Source of the DNA: an uncultured Spirochaetales bacterium
GTDB taxonomy: Bacteria; Spirochaetota; Spirochaetia; Sphaerochaetales; Sphaerochaetaceae
Reading direction: 5' to 3'
DNA: 32,987 nucleotides
NCBI GenBank assembly: GCA_944390045.1
Contig: CALXOO010000023.1
Span: 1 to 32,987 of the forward strand
Part shown: in pieces, positions 26,316-32,930 of the stretch
How positions within the stretch are numbered: position 1 is the first letter of the stretch
Layout: every line of letters begins with the position of its first letter
The notes under the pieces: generated by a model
Databases searched by the model: none
What the model saw: the letters and a program-made list of their open reading frames with translations, nothing else
What the model was told of the DNA's origin: nothing
Made by a program: the position numbers and the translations under genes

Positions 26316-26364
26316 TTGCCTGAGGCAACTGGGGAATTATATCAACAGTGTAAAGATTTGTCAC
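26316..26364 (-). promoter_or_regulatory. Strong promoter of the tig-clpP-clpX operon with palindrome at the start site
   Basis: Read leftward, GTGACA (26359-26364), a 17-base spacer and perfect TATAAT (26336-26341) place the transcript start near 26329. The palindrome TTGCCT-G-AGGCAA (26316-26328) starts right there, at about +1 to +13. It does not match the CIRCE, CtsR or HspR operator sequences that I know. Confidence 0.7.
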
Positions 26365-26385
26365 CCTGTGCATGGAGGGGCCCTG

Positions 26386-27834
26386 TCAGGACTCCTCCAC
26401 GCCGGCCGCAGCACGTCTGATGCGCTCGATGAGCTCATCAATGTGAGCGGGTGTCAGGGCAGGATTCAGAAGCGTGAATTTCAGCATCACACGGCCCTGA
26501 TACACGGTCTGCCCGATCACGCAGCCCTCACTGAGCAGGCGGCGCCGGACGGCCCTGTTCACATCATCTCCCCTGTCAAGGGCGAAGACGACGGAGCTGA
26601 GCGTCGGCCTCACCGGGCAGATGAAGTCCCTGTCACTGCACAGCCTCTCATAAAAGTGGTCCGCATTAGATATGACTGTGTCAATTATCCTGCCGTATCC
26701 GTTCCTTCCGCGGGTGAGGAAGCTGAAGAAGACCTTCAGCGCATCGGCCCTGCGGGTTGTCTGGATGCTTTTCCCGACCAGGTTGACATAGCCGTCCTCC
26801 TCGTCCTCTTCCCTGTTGAGGTAGTCGGCATGAAGCTCAAAGCAGGAAAGCAGTCCAGCATTCCTGACAAGTATAGCGGAGCAGCTGATCGGAAGCAGGA
26901 ACATCTTGTGAAAGTCCACAGTGATCGAGTCTGCCAGTGAGAGATCGCCTGTCCTGTCCCGGTAGCGACGGCTCATCACTGCTCCGCTTCCGTATGCGGC
27001 ATCGGCATGCAGGTGGCAGCCGAAGCAGTCTGCCAGCTTTCTGAGCCCGGCGATGTCATCCACGCTTCCGAAGTCGGTCGTGCCGATTGTCGCGACGATG
27101 CAGAATGGCAGCAGGCCCCTGTCGACGTCGGCCTGGATGATCCTCCGGGCCTCAGCCAGGTCGATCCTGCACTGTGAGTCGACTGGAAGCTTAACAACGG
27201 CCTCGTAGCCCAGACCCAGCAGATGGCAGCTCTTCTCCATGGAGAAGTGGCTGATTGAACTTGTGTAGAGGCGCAGGCGTCCGTAACAGTCCGGATTGCC
27301 GTGTTTCTTCACGTCCCAGTCAAGATTCTTCTTCACCCACCAGTCCCTTGCAGCCGTGATCGCACTGAGGTTCGACTGACTGCCTCCGCTGGTGAAGCAG
27401 CCGTCAGAGTCCGCGCCGTAGCCGAAGAGAGAGCACAGCAGCCTTACGGTGGCAAGCTCTACCTCGGTGGCTGCCGGTCCCTGGTCCCAGCTGTCCATCG
27501 AGTTGTTGTATGTGCTGATCACAAGCTCGGCGGGGATGCTCTCCATGAGGGCAGGGGAGTGGAGATGGGGCATGTAGTCCACAGACCAGGTTCGCAGCAT
27601 GTGGGGCAGCACTTCCCGGCGCAGCAGGTCAAGGGCCGCATCGAAGCCCAGTCCCTCTTCCGGCAGTATGTCGATCTGACTGATGCGCCGTCTGAGCTCA
27701 TTGGGGTCGATTCCACTGAAGGCGGACTCATCTGAATACGACGAGTTTATTGCCTCAAGTGTGGCCTCCAGCTGTTCTCTGAGCTGTTTCCTGTCCTCGC
27801 CGCGGTGGCTGAGTACCGTGTTATCCGGTGACAT
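26386..27834 (-). CDS. ddc: L-2,4-diaminobutyrate decarboxylase (group II PLP decarboxylase)
   Basis: This enzyme is predicted to convert L-2,4-diaminobutyrate to 1,3-diaminopropane. The 482-residue protein is a group II pyridoxal-phosphate decarboxylase: GCFTSGGSQSNLSAI, the cofactor-stacking His196 in SSISHFS, HADAAYGSG (His276, Asp278), and the Schiff-base lysine Lys310 in TVDFHKMF. The substrate is inferred from the neighbour: dat ends 14 bases inside this gene, and the two form the known dat-ddc pair. ATG 27834 is chosen because AGGAGG lies about 8 bases ahead; the longer open frame to 27894 runs inside dat. Glutamate or aromatic amino acid decarboxylase are alternatives from sequence alone. 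Confidence 0.85.
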   Translation of the reverse strand: MSPDNTVLSHRGEDRKQLREQLEATLEAINSSYSDESAFSGIDPNELRRRISQIDILPEEGLGFDAALDLLRREVLPHMLRTWSVDYMPHLHSPALMESIPAELVISTYNNSMDSWDQGPAATEVELATVRLLCSLFGYGADSDGCFTSGGSQSNLSAITAARDWWVKKNLDWDVKKHGNPDCYGRLRLYTSSISHFSMEKSCHLLGLGYEAVVKLPVDSQCRIDLAEARRIIQADVDRGLLPFCIVATIGTTDFGSVDDIAGLRKLADCFGCHLHADAAYGSGAVMSRRYRDRTGDLSLADSITVDFHKMFLLPISCSAILVRNAGLLSCFELHADYLNREEDEEDGYVNLVGKSIQTTRRADALKVFFSFLTRGRNGYGRIIDTVISNADHFYERLCSDRDFICPVRPTLSSVVFALDRGDDVNRAVRRRLLSEGCVIGQTVYQGRVMLKFTLLNPALTPAHIDELIERIRRAAAGVEES

Positions 27835-29176
27835 CAGCGTCGACCCTCCTGACAACCCCGCTGAAGATGGAGAGCATGGTCTCGATGTCCTCATCCGTGA
27901 CGTTCAGGGCACAAAGACAGCGCATGACAGATCCGAAACGTCCTCCCTTTTCCATGACAAGGTGGTTCTCAAAGCATTCTTTCTGGATCCGTGCGGCGAT
28001 TTCCCCGCTGGCAAGCGGGTGGCCCATCAGGTCGCAGCCGGATCTCGGGTCGACGAATTCGATTCCGAGCATGAGACCCTTGCCGCGCACGTCCCCGATT
28101 ATGGAGACCTCCTTCTTCAGCTCCTCAAGTCTGGATTTGATGTAGTCGCCCTTCCTGACGACCTCAGAAAGGAATTCAGGTCTGGTGATGCGGTTCAGCA
28201 CCACTGTCCCTGCTGCCATTGCGAGCTGGTTGCCGCGGAAGGTGCCGGCGTGAGCTCCGGCTCCCCACTTGTCAAGTTCCCTGCGGTAGATGACGACAGC
28301 CATTGGCTGGGTGCCGCCGATGGCCTTGCTTGCAAGGATCACATCGGGAGTTATGTCCGCATACTCAAAGGCGAAAAGCCTGCCGCTTCTGCCCATGCCG
28401 CACTGGATCTCGTCACAGATCATTGGAATGCCAAGTTCTTTCGTGACTCTCCTGACAGCCCTGAGGAACTCAACCGGAGCAGGGATGACTCCGCCCTCTC
28501 CCTGGATGGCCTCGATGATGACGGCTGCGGGGAGTGTGACTCCGCTCTCAGGATCCTTCAGCAGGTTCTCGAAGTAGGTGCATGCAGCCCTGACTCCGGC
28601 CTCTCCTCCAAGGCCGAAGGGACAGCGGTAGCTGTTGGGGAAGGGCATGAACTGCACGCCTGGCATGAGGTTCGCGACATGAGTCTTGGCGTTGAGGTTG
28701 CCTGTCAGGGCAAGTGCCCCGTGTCCCATTCCATGGTAGCCGCCGCTGAAGGCGATGACAGTACCGCGGCCGGTCGCCGTCTTGCACAGCTTGATTGCCG
28801 CATCGGTGGCGTCGGTTCCTGACGGGGAACAGAACTGGATCTTCGCGTTGTCCTTCAGATCTCCGGGGAGATTGTCCAGAATGGTCTGTACGAAGCGGTC
28901 CTTGACCGGAGTTGTCAAATCGAGTGTATGCAGCGGAGCACCGCTCGTGATCAGGTCAGTCATCGCCTGATTCACCTCATCGTCATTGTGCCCGAGGGCC
29001 AGTGTGCCCGCACCGCAGAGGAAATCGAGATAGCGGTTTCCCTCCACATCCTCAACCCAGCTTCCCCTGGCCTTCGCCAGCGCGAACGGGAATTTCCTGG
29101 GATAACTTCTGGCAGACGACTCAAAATCGTTCTGGCGTCCGATGTAGTACTGATTTGACTTCTTTGTTCCGTTCAT
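27821..29176 (-). CDS. dat: Diaminobutyrate--2-oxoglutarate aminotransferase
   Basis: This class III pyridoxal-phosphate aminotransferase makes L-2,4-diaminobutyrate from aspartate semialdehyde. The 451-residue protein resembles Dat/EctB: FLCGAGTLALGHN, the phosphate-binding SPSGTDATDAAIKL, SGGYHGMGHGALALTG, ICDEIQCGMGRSGRLFAFE (Asp255), the lysine Lys284 in ILASKAIGGTQP, and GTFRGNQLAMAAG. Pairing with the decarboxylase favours the diaminopropane route over ectoine, since ectA and ectC are absent. ATG 29176 matches the family start. The frame continues 76 codons upstream, but that stretch is basic and low in complexity and lies in the leader. Only a weak GG-AATAGG precedes the start. Confidence 0.9.
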   Translation of the reverse strand: MNGTKKSNQYYIGRQNDFESSARSYPRKFPFALAKARGSWVEDVEGNRYLDFLCGAGTLALGHNDDEVNQAMTDLITSGAPLHTLDLTTPVKDRFVQTILDNLPGDLKDNAKIQFCSPSGTDATDAAIKLCKTATGRGTVIAFSGGYHGMGHGALALTGNLNAKTHVANLMPGVQFMPFPNSYRCPFGLGGEAGVRAACTYFENLLKDPESGVTLPAAVIIEAIQGEGGVIPAPVEFLRAVRRVTKELGIPMICDEIQCGMGRSGRLFAFEYADITPDVILASKAIGGTQPMAVVIYRRELDKWGAGAHAGTFRGNQLAMAAGTVVLNRITRPEFLSEVVRKGDYIKSRLEELKKEVSIIGDVRGKGLMLGIEFVDPRSGCDLMGHPLASGEIAARIQKECFENHLVMEKGGRFGSVMRCLCALNVTDEDIETMLSIFSGVVRRVDADVTG

Positions 29177-29460
29177 TGACCTATTCCATAGAATACCATT
29201 GAATTTTTGCAGATTGCGGCGCCTCTTTTCCTCCTTGCGCCAACGGCGCAGGTAGTGAAGAACGGTGGAGCCGCGCCTTGATATTACCTTTCTTTGCCCA
29301 TGAGGGCTAGAGGCTGCGGCAAAGAATTTCGACTTTTTTCCATTTTCTTGTGTGACAATGACTTGAAAAAAAGTTGAAACAATTTTCAAAAATGGGCTTG
29401 CCAAGAAGATGCAAATCAGTGTATATAGTTAGCAAGAGCTAACTTCCGGGATTACTACTC
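29177..29460 (-). promoter_or_regulatory. Long structured leader of the dat-ddc operon with a 19-codon leader ORF
   Basis: The stretch upstream of dat holds a possible leader peptide, MEKSRNSLPQPLALMGKER (29284-29343, leftward). After it come four short G+C blocks that can pair in alternative ways: GGCGC (about 29272-29276), TGCGCC and GGCGCA (29236-29250, a 6-bp hairpin with GTT loop), and GGCGCC (about 29219-29224). A strong Shine-Dalgarno-like AAGGAGG (about 29230-29236) lies between the last two with no start codon at working distance. This layout resembles translation-coupled attenuation but is unproven. A possible promoter further upstream is TTGGCA with AGTAAT at 17 bases (about 29456-29484). 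I see no other gene in 29177-29604. Confidence 0.35.
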
Positions 29461-29598
29461 CTTCTATCAGATATGCCAACATCCCCCGGACGGAAAGGCT
29501 CCCCGGGAGGTGAGAGTCCTCCATACGCAAAAGCAAAAAGTCATGCACAGTCCCCGGCCATCCTCTACAACAAGGGACTGTGCATTTCTTTATTTTTT
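29398..29598 (+). ncRNA. Possible small RNA transcription unit between dat and the P-II gene
   Basis: A rightward promoter-like pair, TTGCCA (29398-29403) and TATATA (29422-29427) at 18 bases, is followed by the inverted repeat AGTTAGC-aaga-GCTAACT (29427-29444). About 100 bases of pairable GC-rich sequence around 29483-29522 come next (CTCCC-c-GGGAG; GGAGG with CCTCC). A 12-bp terminator closes the unit. No credible ORF lies inside. I could not match it to SRP RNA, 6S RNA, tmRNA or a riboswitch class. Confidence 0.3.
29543..29598. terminator. Strong bidirectional terminator between the P-II gene and the dat leader
   Basis: ATGCACAGTCCC (29543-29554) pairs perfectly with GGGACTGTGCAT (29574-29585) over 12 bp with a 19-base loop. 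Rightward it is followed by TTTCTTTATTTTTT. Leftward it is followed by GACTTTTTGCTTTT. It ends the leftward P-II transcript about 20 bases after its stop and can end a rightward transcript as well. Confidence 0.85.
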
Positions 29599-29604
29599 CA
29601 GGAC

Positions 29605-30090
29605 TCACTCCACGTCCTGCAGTGCCTCGAAGTCTTCCTCTCCGGTCCTGACCTTCACGACGCGCATCACATTGTAGACGAAGATCTTTCCATCTCCGAT
29701 GTGCCCGGTGTAAAGAGCCTTCTTGGCCGCTGCGATCACTGAGTCAACAGGAATCTTGCTGACAACAACCTCGACCTTGACTTTGGGAATGAGGTTGACG
29801 TCAACCTCCACGCCGCGGTATTTTTCCCCGGCTCCCTTCTGGATGCCGCAGCCCATGACCTGCGTCATGGTGATGCCTGTCACGCCAAGCGCGTTCAGCG
29901 CTTCCTTGAGTGCGTCGAAGCGTGAGACGCGGCAGATTATGCTGACTTTGTGCATCCCGGTATCCTTGTCTGTGAGGGCAGGCGCCCTGTTCACTTTTAC
30001 TGCTGCAGCACGGAGGGTCTCATCCGCCTTGTCATAGTCATCTTCTCCCAGATCAGTGTTTTCATTCACTTCCAGGTCCAGTGCGCTCAC
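29605..30090 (-). CDS. P-II nitrogen regulator domain (GlnB/GlnK), tail of a broken Amt-P-II fusion
   Basis: P-II proteins sense 2-oxoglutarate and ATP/ADP and gate ammonium channels. The P-II core begins at HKVSIICRVSRFDALKEALN and continues through the T-loop CGIQKGAGEKYRGVEVDVNLIPKVKVEVVV to TGHIGDGKIFVYNVMRVVKVRTGEEDF. The tyrosine uridylylated in enteric GlnB (RGAEY) is valine here, while the preceding YRG tyrosine is kept. The 45 residues before the core are acidic and read in frame from an ammonium-channel tail upstream, so this is the C-terminal domain of a fusion. It could still be made alone from ATG 29955, which has AAGGA ahead, or from GTG 30090. Confidence 0.85.
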   Translation of the reverse strand: MSALDLEVNENTDLGEDDYDKADETLRAAAVKVNRAPALTDKDTGMHKVSIICRVSRFDALKEALNALGVTGITMTQVMGCGIQKGAGEKYRGVEVDVNLIPKVKVEVVVSKIPVDSVIAAAKKALYTGHIGDGKIFVYNVMRVVKVRTGEEDFEALQDVE

Positions 30091-30497
30091 ATCGCTGATT
30101 GCGAAACCGGAGTAGGCGGAGGTGAGACCGTGCTCGTGAATGTCCAGACCGTCGATCTCGACCTGCGCCGGAACCCTCAGCCCACAGCCTTGTCGATCAG
30201 CTTGAAGATGATGAACATGACTATGATCACATAGGCTGCGACTGACACGATTCCCATCAGCTGCGTGCCGAGCTGCACGGCTCCGCCGCCGTAGAACAGG
30301 CCGGGCATGACACCGTTTCCGCCGTTGCTGAAAAGTCCGACAGCCACTGTTCCCCAGATTTCGTTGACCATGTGCACCGAGACAGCTCCGACAGGGTCAT
30401 CGATCTTTGCCTTATTGTCGAAGAACTCGACGGAAATGACGACGATGAGGCCGGCGACAAGGCCTATGAAGAAGGCGCCAACCGGACCGGTCCGGGA
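30088..30497 (-). pseudogene. amt: C-terminal fragment of an ammonium transporter (Amt), truncated and frameshifted
   Basis: Read leftward from about 30488, the frame gives GPVGAFFIGLVAGLIVVIS, FFDNKAKIDDPVGAVSVH, NEIWGTVAVGLFSNGG and GLFYGGGAVQLG, then the last membrane helix and KAVG. These are the final two or three helices of an Amt/AmtB channel. A TGA at 30177-30179 interrupts it. One base back, the -1 frame continues with the usual Amt tail LRVPAQVEIDGLDIHEHGL and runs without stop into the P-II domain. About two thirds of the channel are missing upstream. The fragment is cut off at a 14-bp palindrome, beyond which a glycosidase gene starts on the other strand. It is not expected to make a working channel. 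Confidence 0.85.
30482..30495. repeat. Perfect 14-bp palindrome at the amt truncation point
   Basis: CCGGACCGGTCCGG is its own reverse complement. Recognisable Amt sequence ends at its centre (about 30488/30489). A CCGGC (30516-30520) and GCCGG (30529-30533) hairpin follows nearby. The gap to the glycosidase start at 30567 holds only this and a weak TATCCT at 30544-30549. Confidence 0.75.
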
Positions 30498-30566
30498 ACC
30501 TGAAAAGAGAAGATTCCGGCTTCCGACTGCCGGTGTTAAATGCTATCCTGATTGCAGGAGGCAGGG

Positions 30567-32465
30567 ATGATCTTCAATCCGATACTCAGAGGCTTTAATC
30601 CTGATCCGTCGATCTGCTGTGACTCAGAGCGCTATTTCATCGTCACATCCACTTTCGAATACTTCCCCTCATGTGCAGTTTATGAGAGCGCTGATCTTTC
30701 CTGCTGGACATTCCATTCCTATGCGATAAGAGATGAGAAGCTTCTGGATCTGACGGGCTGTGAGAACAGCAGGGGAACATGGGCCGCAACCATACGTTTC
30801 AACAGAGGCCGGTATTACGTTATAACCACGAACACTGTTACTGGCGACAACTTCATAGTCTGGACTGATGATATTGACAGCAAAGCATGGAATGGCCCCT
30901 TTGTTGTACGCAATGGCGGGATCGATCCCTCTCTCTATTTTGAGGACGACTGGTGTTTCTACTGCTCCAACGGCATTGTCGACGGCGTGTGCGGCATTCT
31001 CGGCGCCAGGATCAATCCCGATACGGGAGAGCTTCTTGAAGAAGCTAGACTCCTCACTGAAGGCATTACGCAGCATGCGACAGAAGCTCCACATATTTTC
31101 AAAAGAGGTGAGTGGTACTACCTCATTGTTGCAGAGGGAGGTACGGGATTCGGCCATCATGAGAATGTATTGCGCTCGAAAAGCATCTATGGTCCGTATG
31201 AATGTGGTCCGCGGAATCCTGTTCTCGGTCACATCAGGAGGAAGGGGCATCATATCCAGTGTCTCGGTCATGCGGATTTAATAGATACCGGTGATGACCG
31301 CTGGATTGCCGTCTTCCTTGGCGTGCGTGTCTACGACAGGGCCCTGAACTTTAATCTGGGGCGTGAGACCTTCATGGCTGAAGTCATCTGGGACAGCGAC
31401 GGCTGGCCGATGATAGGCAACAATGGCTTTGTTGATGACGAGATGCCCTCTGACGCCGTGAGCATGAAGAAGGACAGAAGTCTTCATTTCTTCGACTTCA
31501 CAAAGCCGCTTGAGGAGCAGAACATCGAATCCCTCAGAGGCTGGAAGCACGTGTCTTATTATCAGGATACAAAGGCGGGCAGTCTTACCCTCAGCGGAGG
31601 CTGTAATATCTGCAGCGAAAAGGCAAAACCTGTTCTTCTTCTGATGAGACAGGAGGAAATGGAGGAAGTCTTCTCTGCAGTGCTGCTTTGCGATGACAGT
31701 CTCGACGGCAAGGCCGGAATAGTGGCATGGCTGACAAATCATTATAACATGATTCTCCGCATCGAAAGAGGATCTGGCGGCAGGATCTGCTACTCAGTTG
31801 AGAGGAATGTCCATGATCTGTCGGTCGTAGTTGCAAGCGGTACACTCCCGCCAAGGAGAAGTGTGACTCTTTCTGTTCGTACAGATCTTGAACGCTATCA
31901 CATCATTCTGGACGGAATGGAGCTTGCATCTGCCCTGATGTGCAACTTCTCCAGCAATGCCACCATGAATATGAACTTCACAGGCACTATGTTCGGCATC
32001 TTCGCTGAAGAGGGATCAGCTACATTCATCACGGAGATTAGTTCAGGCATGGTGAAAGTCGCACTGAAAGAAGTGGTGGATGCCATATCTTTTCTGACAG
32101 ACGACAGCCAGAACTACTTTGACACACTGAGCGGCGAAATCATATGGGTTGCTGATGATGGTTATGGCAGTGATGAAGACATCGGGAAGGAAGAGATAGA
32201 GAGCGATGAAGCGCGCTTCATTCCGCTTCCATCCAGGTGGGATATCAACGGCTACCGGATTATGGAGGACTTCATTGCCGGCCTGGACGACCAGAGGGTG
32301 CAAAGCCGGCTTTCATCTGCAATCAGGGGACGAGGCGCTTTCTCCCGCTTCCGTGACAACGTTGCACGTCTGGGACTTCTTGATGCCTGGTACCGTTTTC
32401 ATGAGGAGGCTCTGACAGAAAAGGCGATCCAGTGGTGCCGTGAGAACAATCTGAATTGGGAGTAG
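30567..32465 (+). CDS. GH43 beta-xylosidase/alpha-arabinofuranosidase fused to a UPF0158 domain
   Basis: Residues 1 to about 300 form a glycoside hydrolase 43 five-bladed propeller: the catalytic base Asp13 in FNPDPS, Asp120 in GGIDPSLYF, the acid Glu173 in TEAPHIFKRGEWYYL, and GRETFMAEVIWDSDGWP. Residues about 305-494 are a concanavalin-like beta-xylosidase C-terminal domain. Residues 495-632 (from MVKVALKEVVDAI) match the UPF0158 family: TGEIIWV-like turn, LPSRWDINGYRIMEDF, IRGRGAFSRFRDNVARLGL and AIQWCRENN. That family has no known link to sugar enzymes. The start is ATG 30567 with AGGAGG 5 bases ahead. There is no signal peptide, so it is probably cytosolic and acts on imported xylo- or arabino-oligosaccharides. 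The UPF0158 part has its own ATG (32049) with GGAG about 11 bases ahead. Confidence 0.88.
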   Translation: MIFNPILRGFNPDPSICCDSERYFIVTSTFEYFPSCAVYESADLSCWTFHSYAIRDEKLLDLTGCENSRGTWAATIRFNRGRYYVITTNTVTGDNFIVWTDDIDSKAWNGPFVVRNGGIDPSLYFEDDWCFYCSNGIVDGVCGILGARINPDTGELLEEARLLTEGITQHATEAPHIFKRGEWYYLIVAEGGTGFGHHENVLRSKSIYGPYECGPRNPVLGHIRRKGHHIQCLGHADLIDTGDDRWIAVFLGVRVYDRALNFNLGRETFMAEVIWDSDGWPMIGNNGFVDDEMPSDAVSMKKDRSLHFFDFTKPLEEQNIESLRGWKHVSYYQDTKAGSLTLSGGCNICSEKAKPVLLLMRQEEMEEVFSAVLLCDDSLDGKAGIVAWLTNHYNMILRIERGSGGRICYSVERNVHDLSVVVASGTLPPRRSVTLSVRTDLERYHIILDGMELASALMCNFSSNATMNMNFTGTMFGIFAEEGSATFITEISSGMVKVALKEVVDAISFLTDDSQNYFDTLSGEIIWVADDGYGSDEDIGKEEIESDEARFIPLPSRWDINGYRIMEDFIAGLDDQRVQSRLSSAIRGRGAFSRFRDNVARLGLLDAWYRFHEEALTEKAIQWCRENNLNWE

Positions 32466-32515
32466 GGCTGCTACAAATGTGTTATGTACTGCTTCCGGCA
32501 GAGCAGCATATATGA

Positions 32516-32550
32516 CAAAAAACCGGTCAGTTCCAGAAGAACCGACCGGC
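32516..32550 (-). terminator. Terminator of the tRNA cluster
   Basis: Read leftward, CCGGTC-g-GTTC pairs with GAAC-t-GACCGG around a five-base loop (32523-32550), and seven T residues follow (32516-32522). It lies just after the tRNA-Gly end. It also faces the end of the glycosidase gene (stop at 32465). Confidence 0.88.
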
Positions 32551-32554
32551 TTCA

Positions 32555-32626
32555 AGCGAAAGACGGGATTCGGACCCGCGACATCCACCTTGGCAAGGTG
32601 GAGCTCTACCCCTGAGCTACTTTCGC
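32555..32626 (-). tRNA. tRNA-Gly (GCC)
   Basis: Read leftward the sequence folds as a cloverleaf: acceptor GCGAAAG/CTTTCGC, D-arm GCTC..GAGC, anticodon stem CCACC/GGTGG with loop TTGCCAA, T-arm GCGGG/CCCGT. The anticodon is GCC. The discriminator base is T and CCA is not encoded. Confidence 0.95.
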
Positions 32627-32661
32627 ATTTCAGGCCTCCATCGTTAGAAATCTGTACTGCA

Positions 32662-32742
32662 TGCGAGAGGCGGGACTTGAACCCGCACATCTACGATACT
32701 AGAACCTAAATCTAGCGTGTCTGCCAATTCCACCACTCTCGC
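32662..32742 (-). tRNA. tRNA-Leu (TAG)
   Basis: Read leftward, acceptor GCGAGAG/CTCTCGC closes a cloverleaf with a long variable arm, as in class II tRNAs. The anticodon loop ATTTAGG in the CTAG/CTAG-bordered stem gives anticodon TAG. The T-arm is GCGGGTTCAAGTCCCGC. CCA is not encoded. Confidence 0.94.
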
Positions 32743-32751
32743 GATGGGTCT

Positions 32752-32824
32752 TGAGCCGCAAAGGGATCGAACCTTTGACCCGCAGATTAAGAGTCTGCTG
32801 CTCTACCAGCTGAGCTAGCGGCCC
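32752..32824 (-). tRNA. tRNA-Lys (CTT)
   Basis: Read leftward, acceptor GGGCCGC pairs with GCGGCTC (one G-U pair). D-arm GCTC..GAGC, anticodon stem GCAGA/TCTGC with loop CTCTTAA (anticodon CTT) and T-arm AAAGGTTCGATCCCTTT complete the fold. Confidence 0.94.
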
Positions 32825-32833
32825 AAATTGTCG

Positions 32834-32906
32834 TGCGCCCGGCAGGACTCGAACCTGCAACCTGCGGATTCGAAGTCCGACGCTCTATCCGTTGAGCTAC
32901 GAGCGC
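32834..32906 (-). tRNA. tRNA-Arg (TCG)
   Basis: Read leftward, acceptor GCGCTCG pairs with CGGGCGC (one G-U-type pair). The anticodon stem CGGA/TCCG holds loop CTTCGAA (anticodon TCG), and the T-arm is GCAGGTTCGAGTCCTGC. CCA is not encoded. Confidence 0.94.
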
Positions 32907-32930
32907 ATCGTCTTTCCGAAGAAAGAAGTG

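Noticed and set aside
26372..26398. TGGAGG/CCTCCA hairpin as terminator of ddc
   Set aside because: No T tract follows on the relevant strand, and the stem overlaps the ddc end.
27683..28822. Long plus-strand frame of 379 codons opposite dat and ddc
   Set aside because: Antisense to two well-supported enzymes, with no family-like motifs and no ribosome-binding site; a codon-bias shadow.
29177..29404. 76-codon N-terminal extension of the aminotransferase
   Set aside because: Basic, low-complexity and upstream of the normal family start; better read as leader RNA.
29440..29560. Small SRP RNA or a known riboswitch in the dat/P-II gap
   Set aside because: The GGAAGCAG loop of SRP RNA and the core motifs of the common riboswitches I know are absent.
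29473..29742. Plus-strand frame of 89 codons in the dat/P-II gap
   Set aside because: Runs through the terminator and into antisense P-II, and has no ribosome-binding site.
30177..30186. Programmed -1 frameshift between Amt and its tail
   Set aside because: The sequence GTG GGC TGA allows no good re-pairing in the -1 frame; a one-base deletion explains it better.
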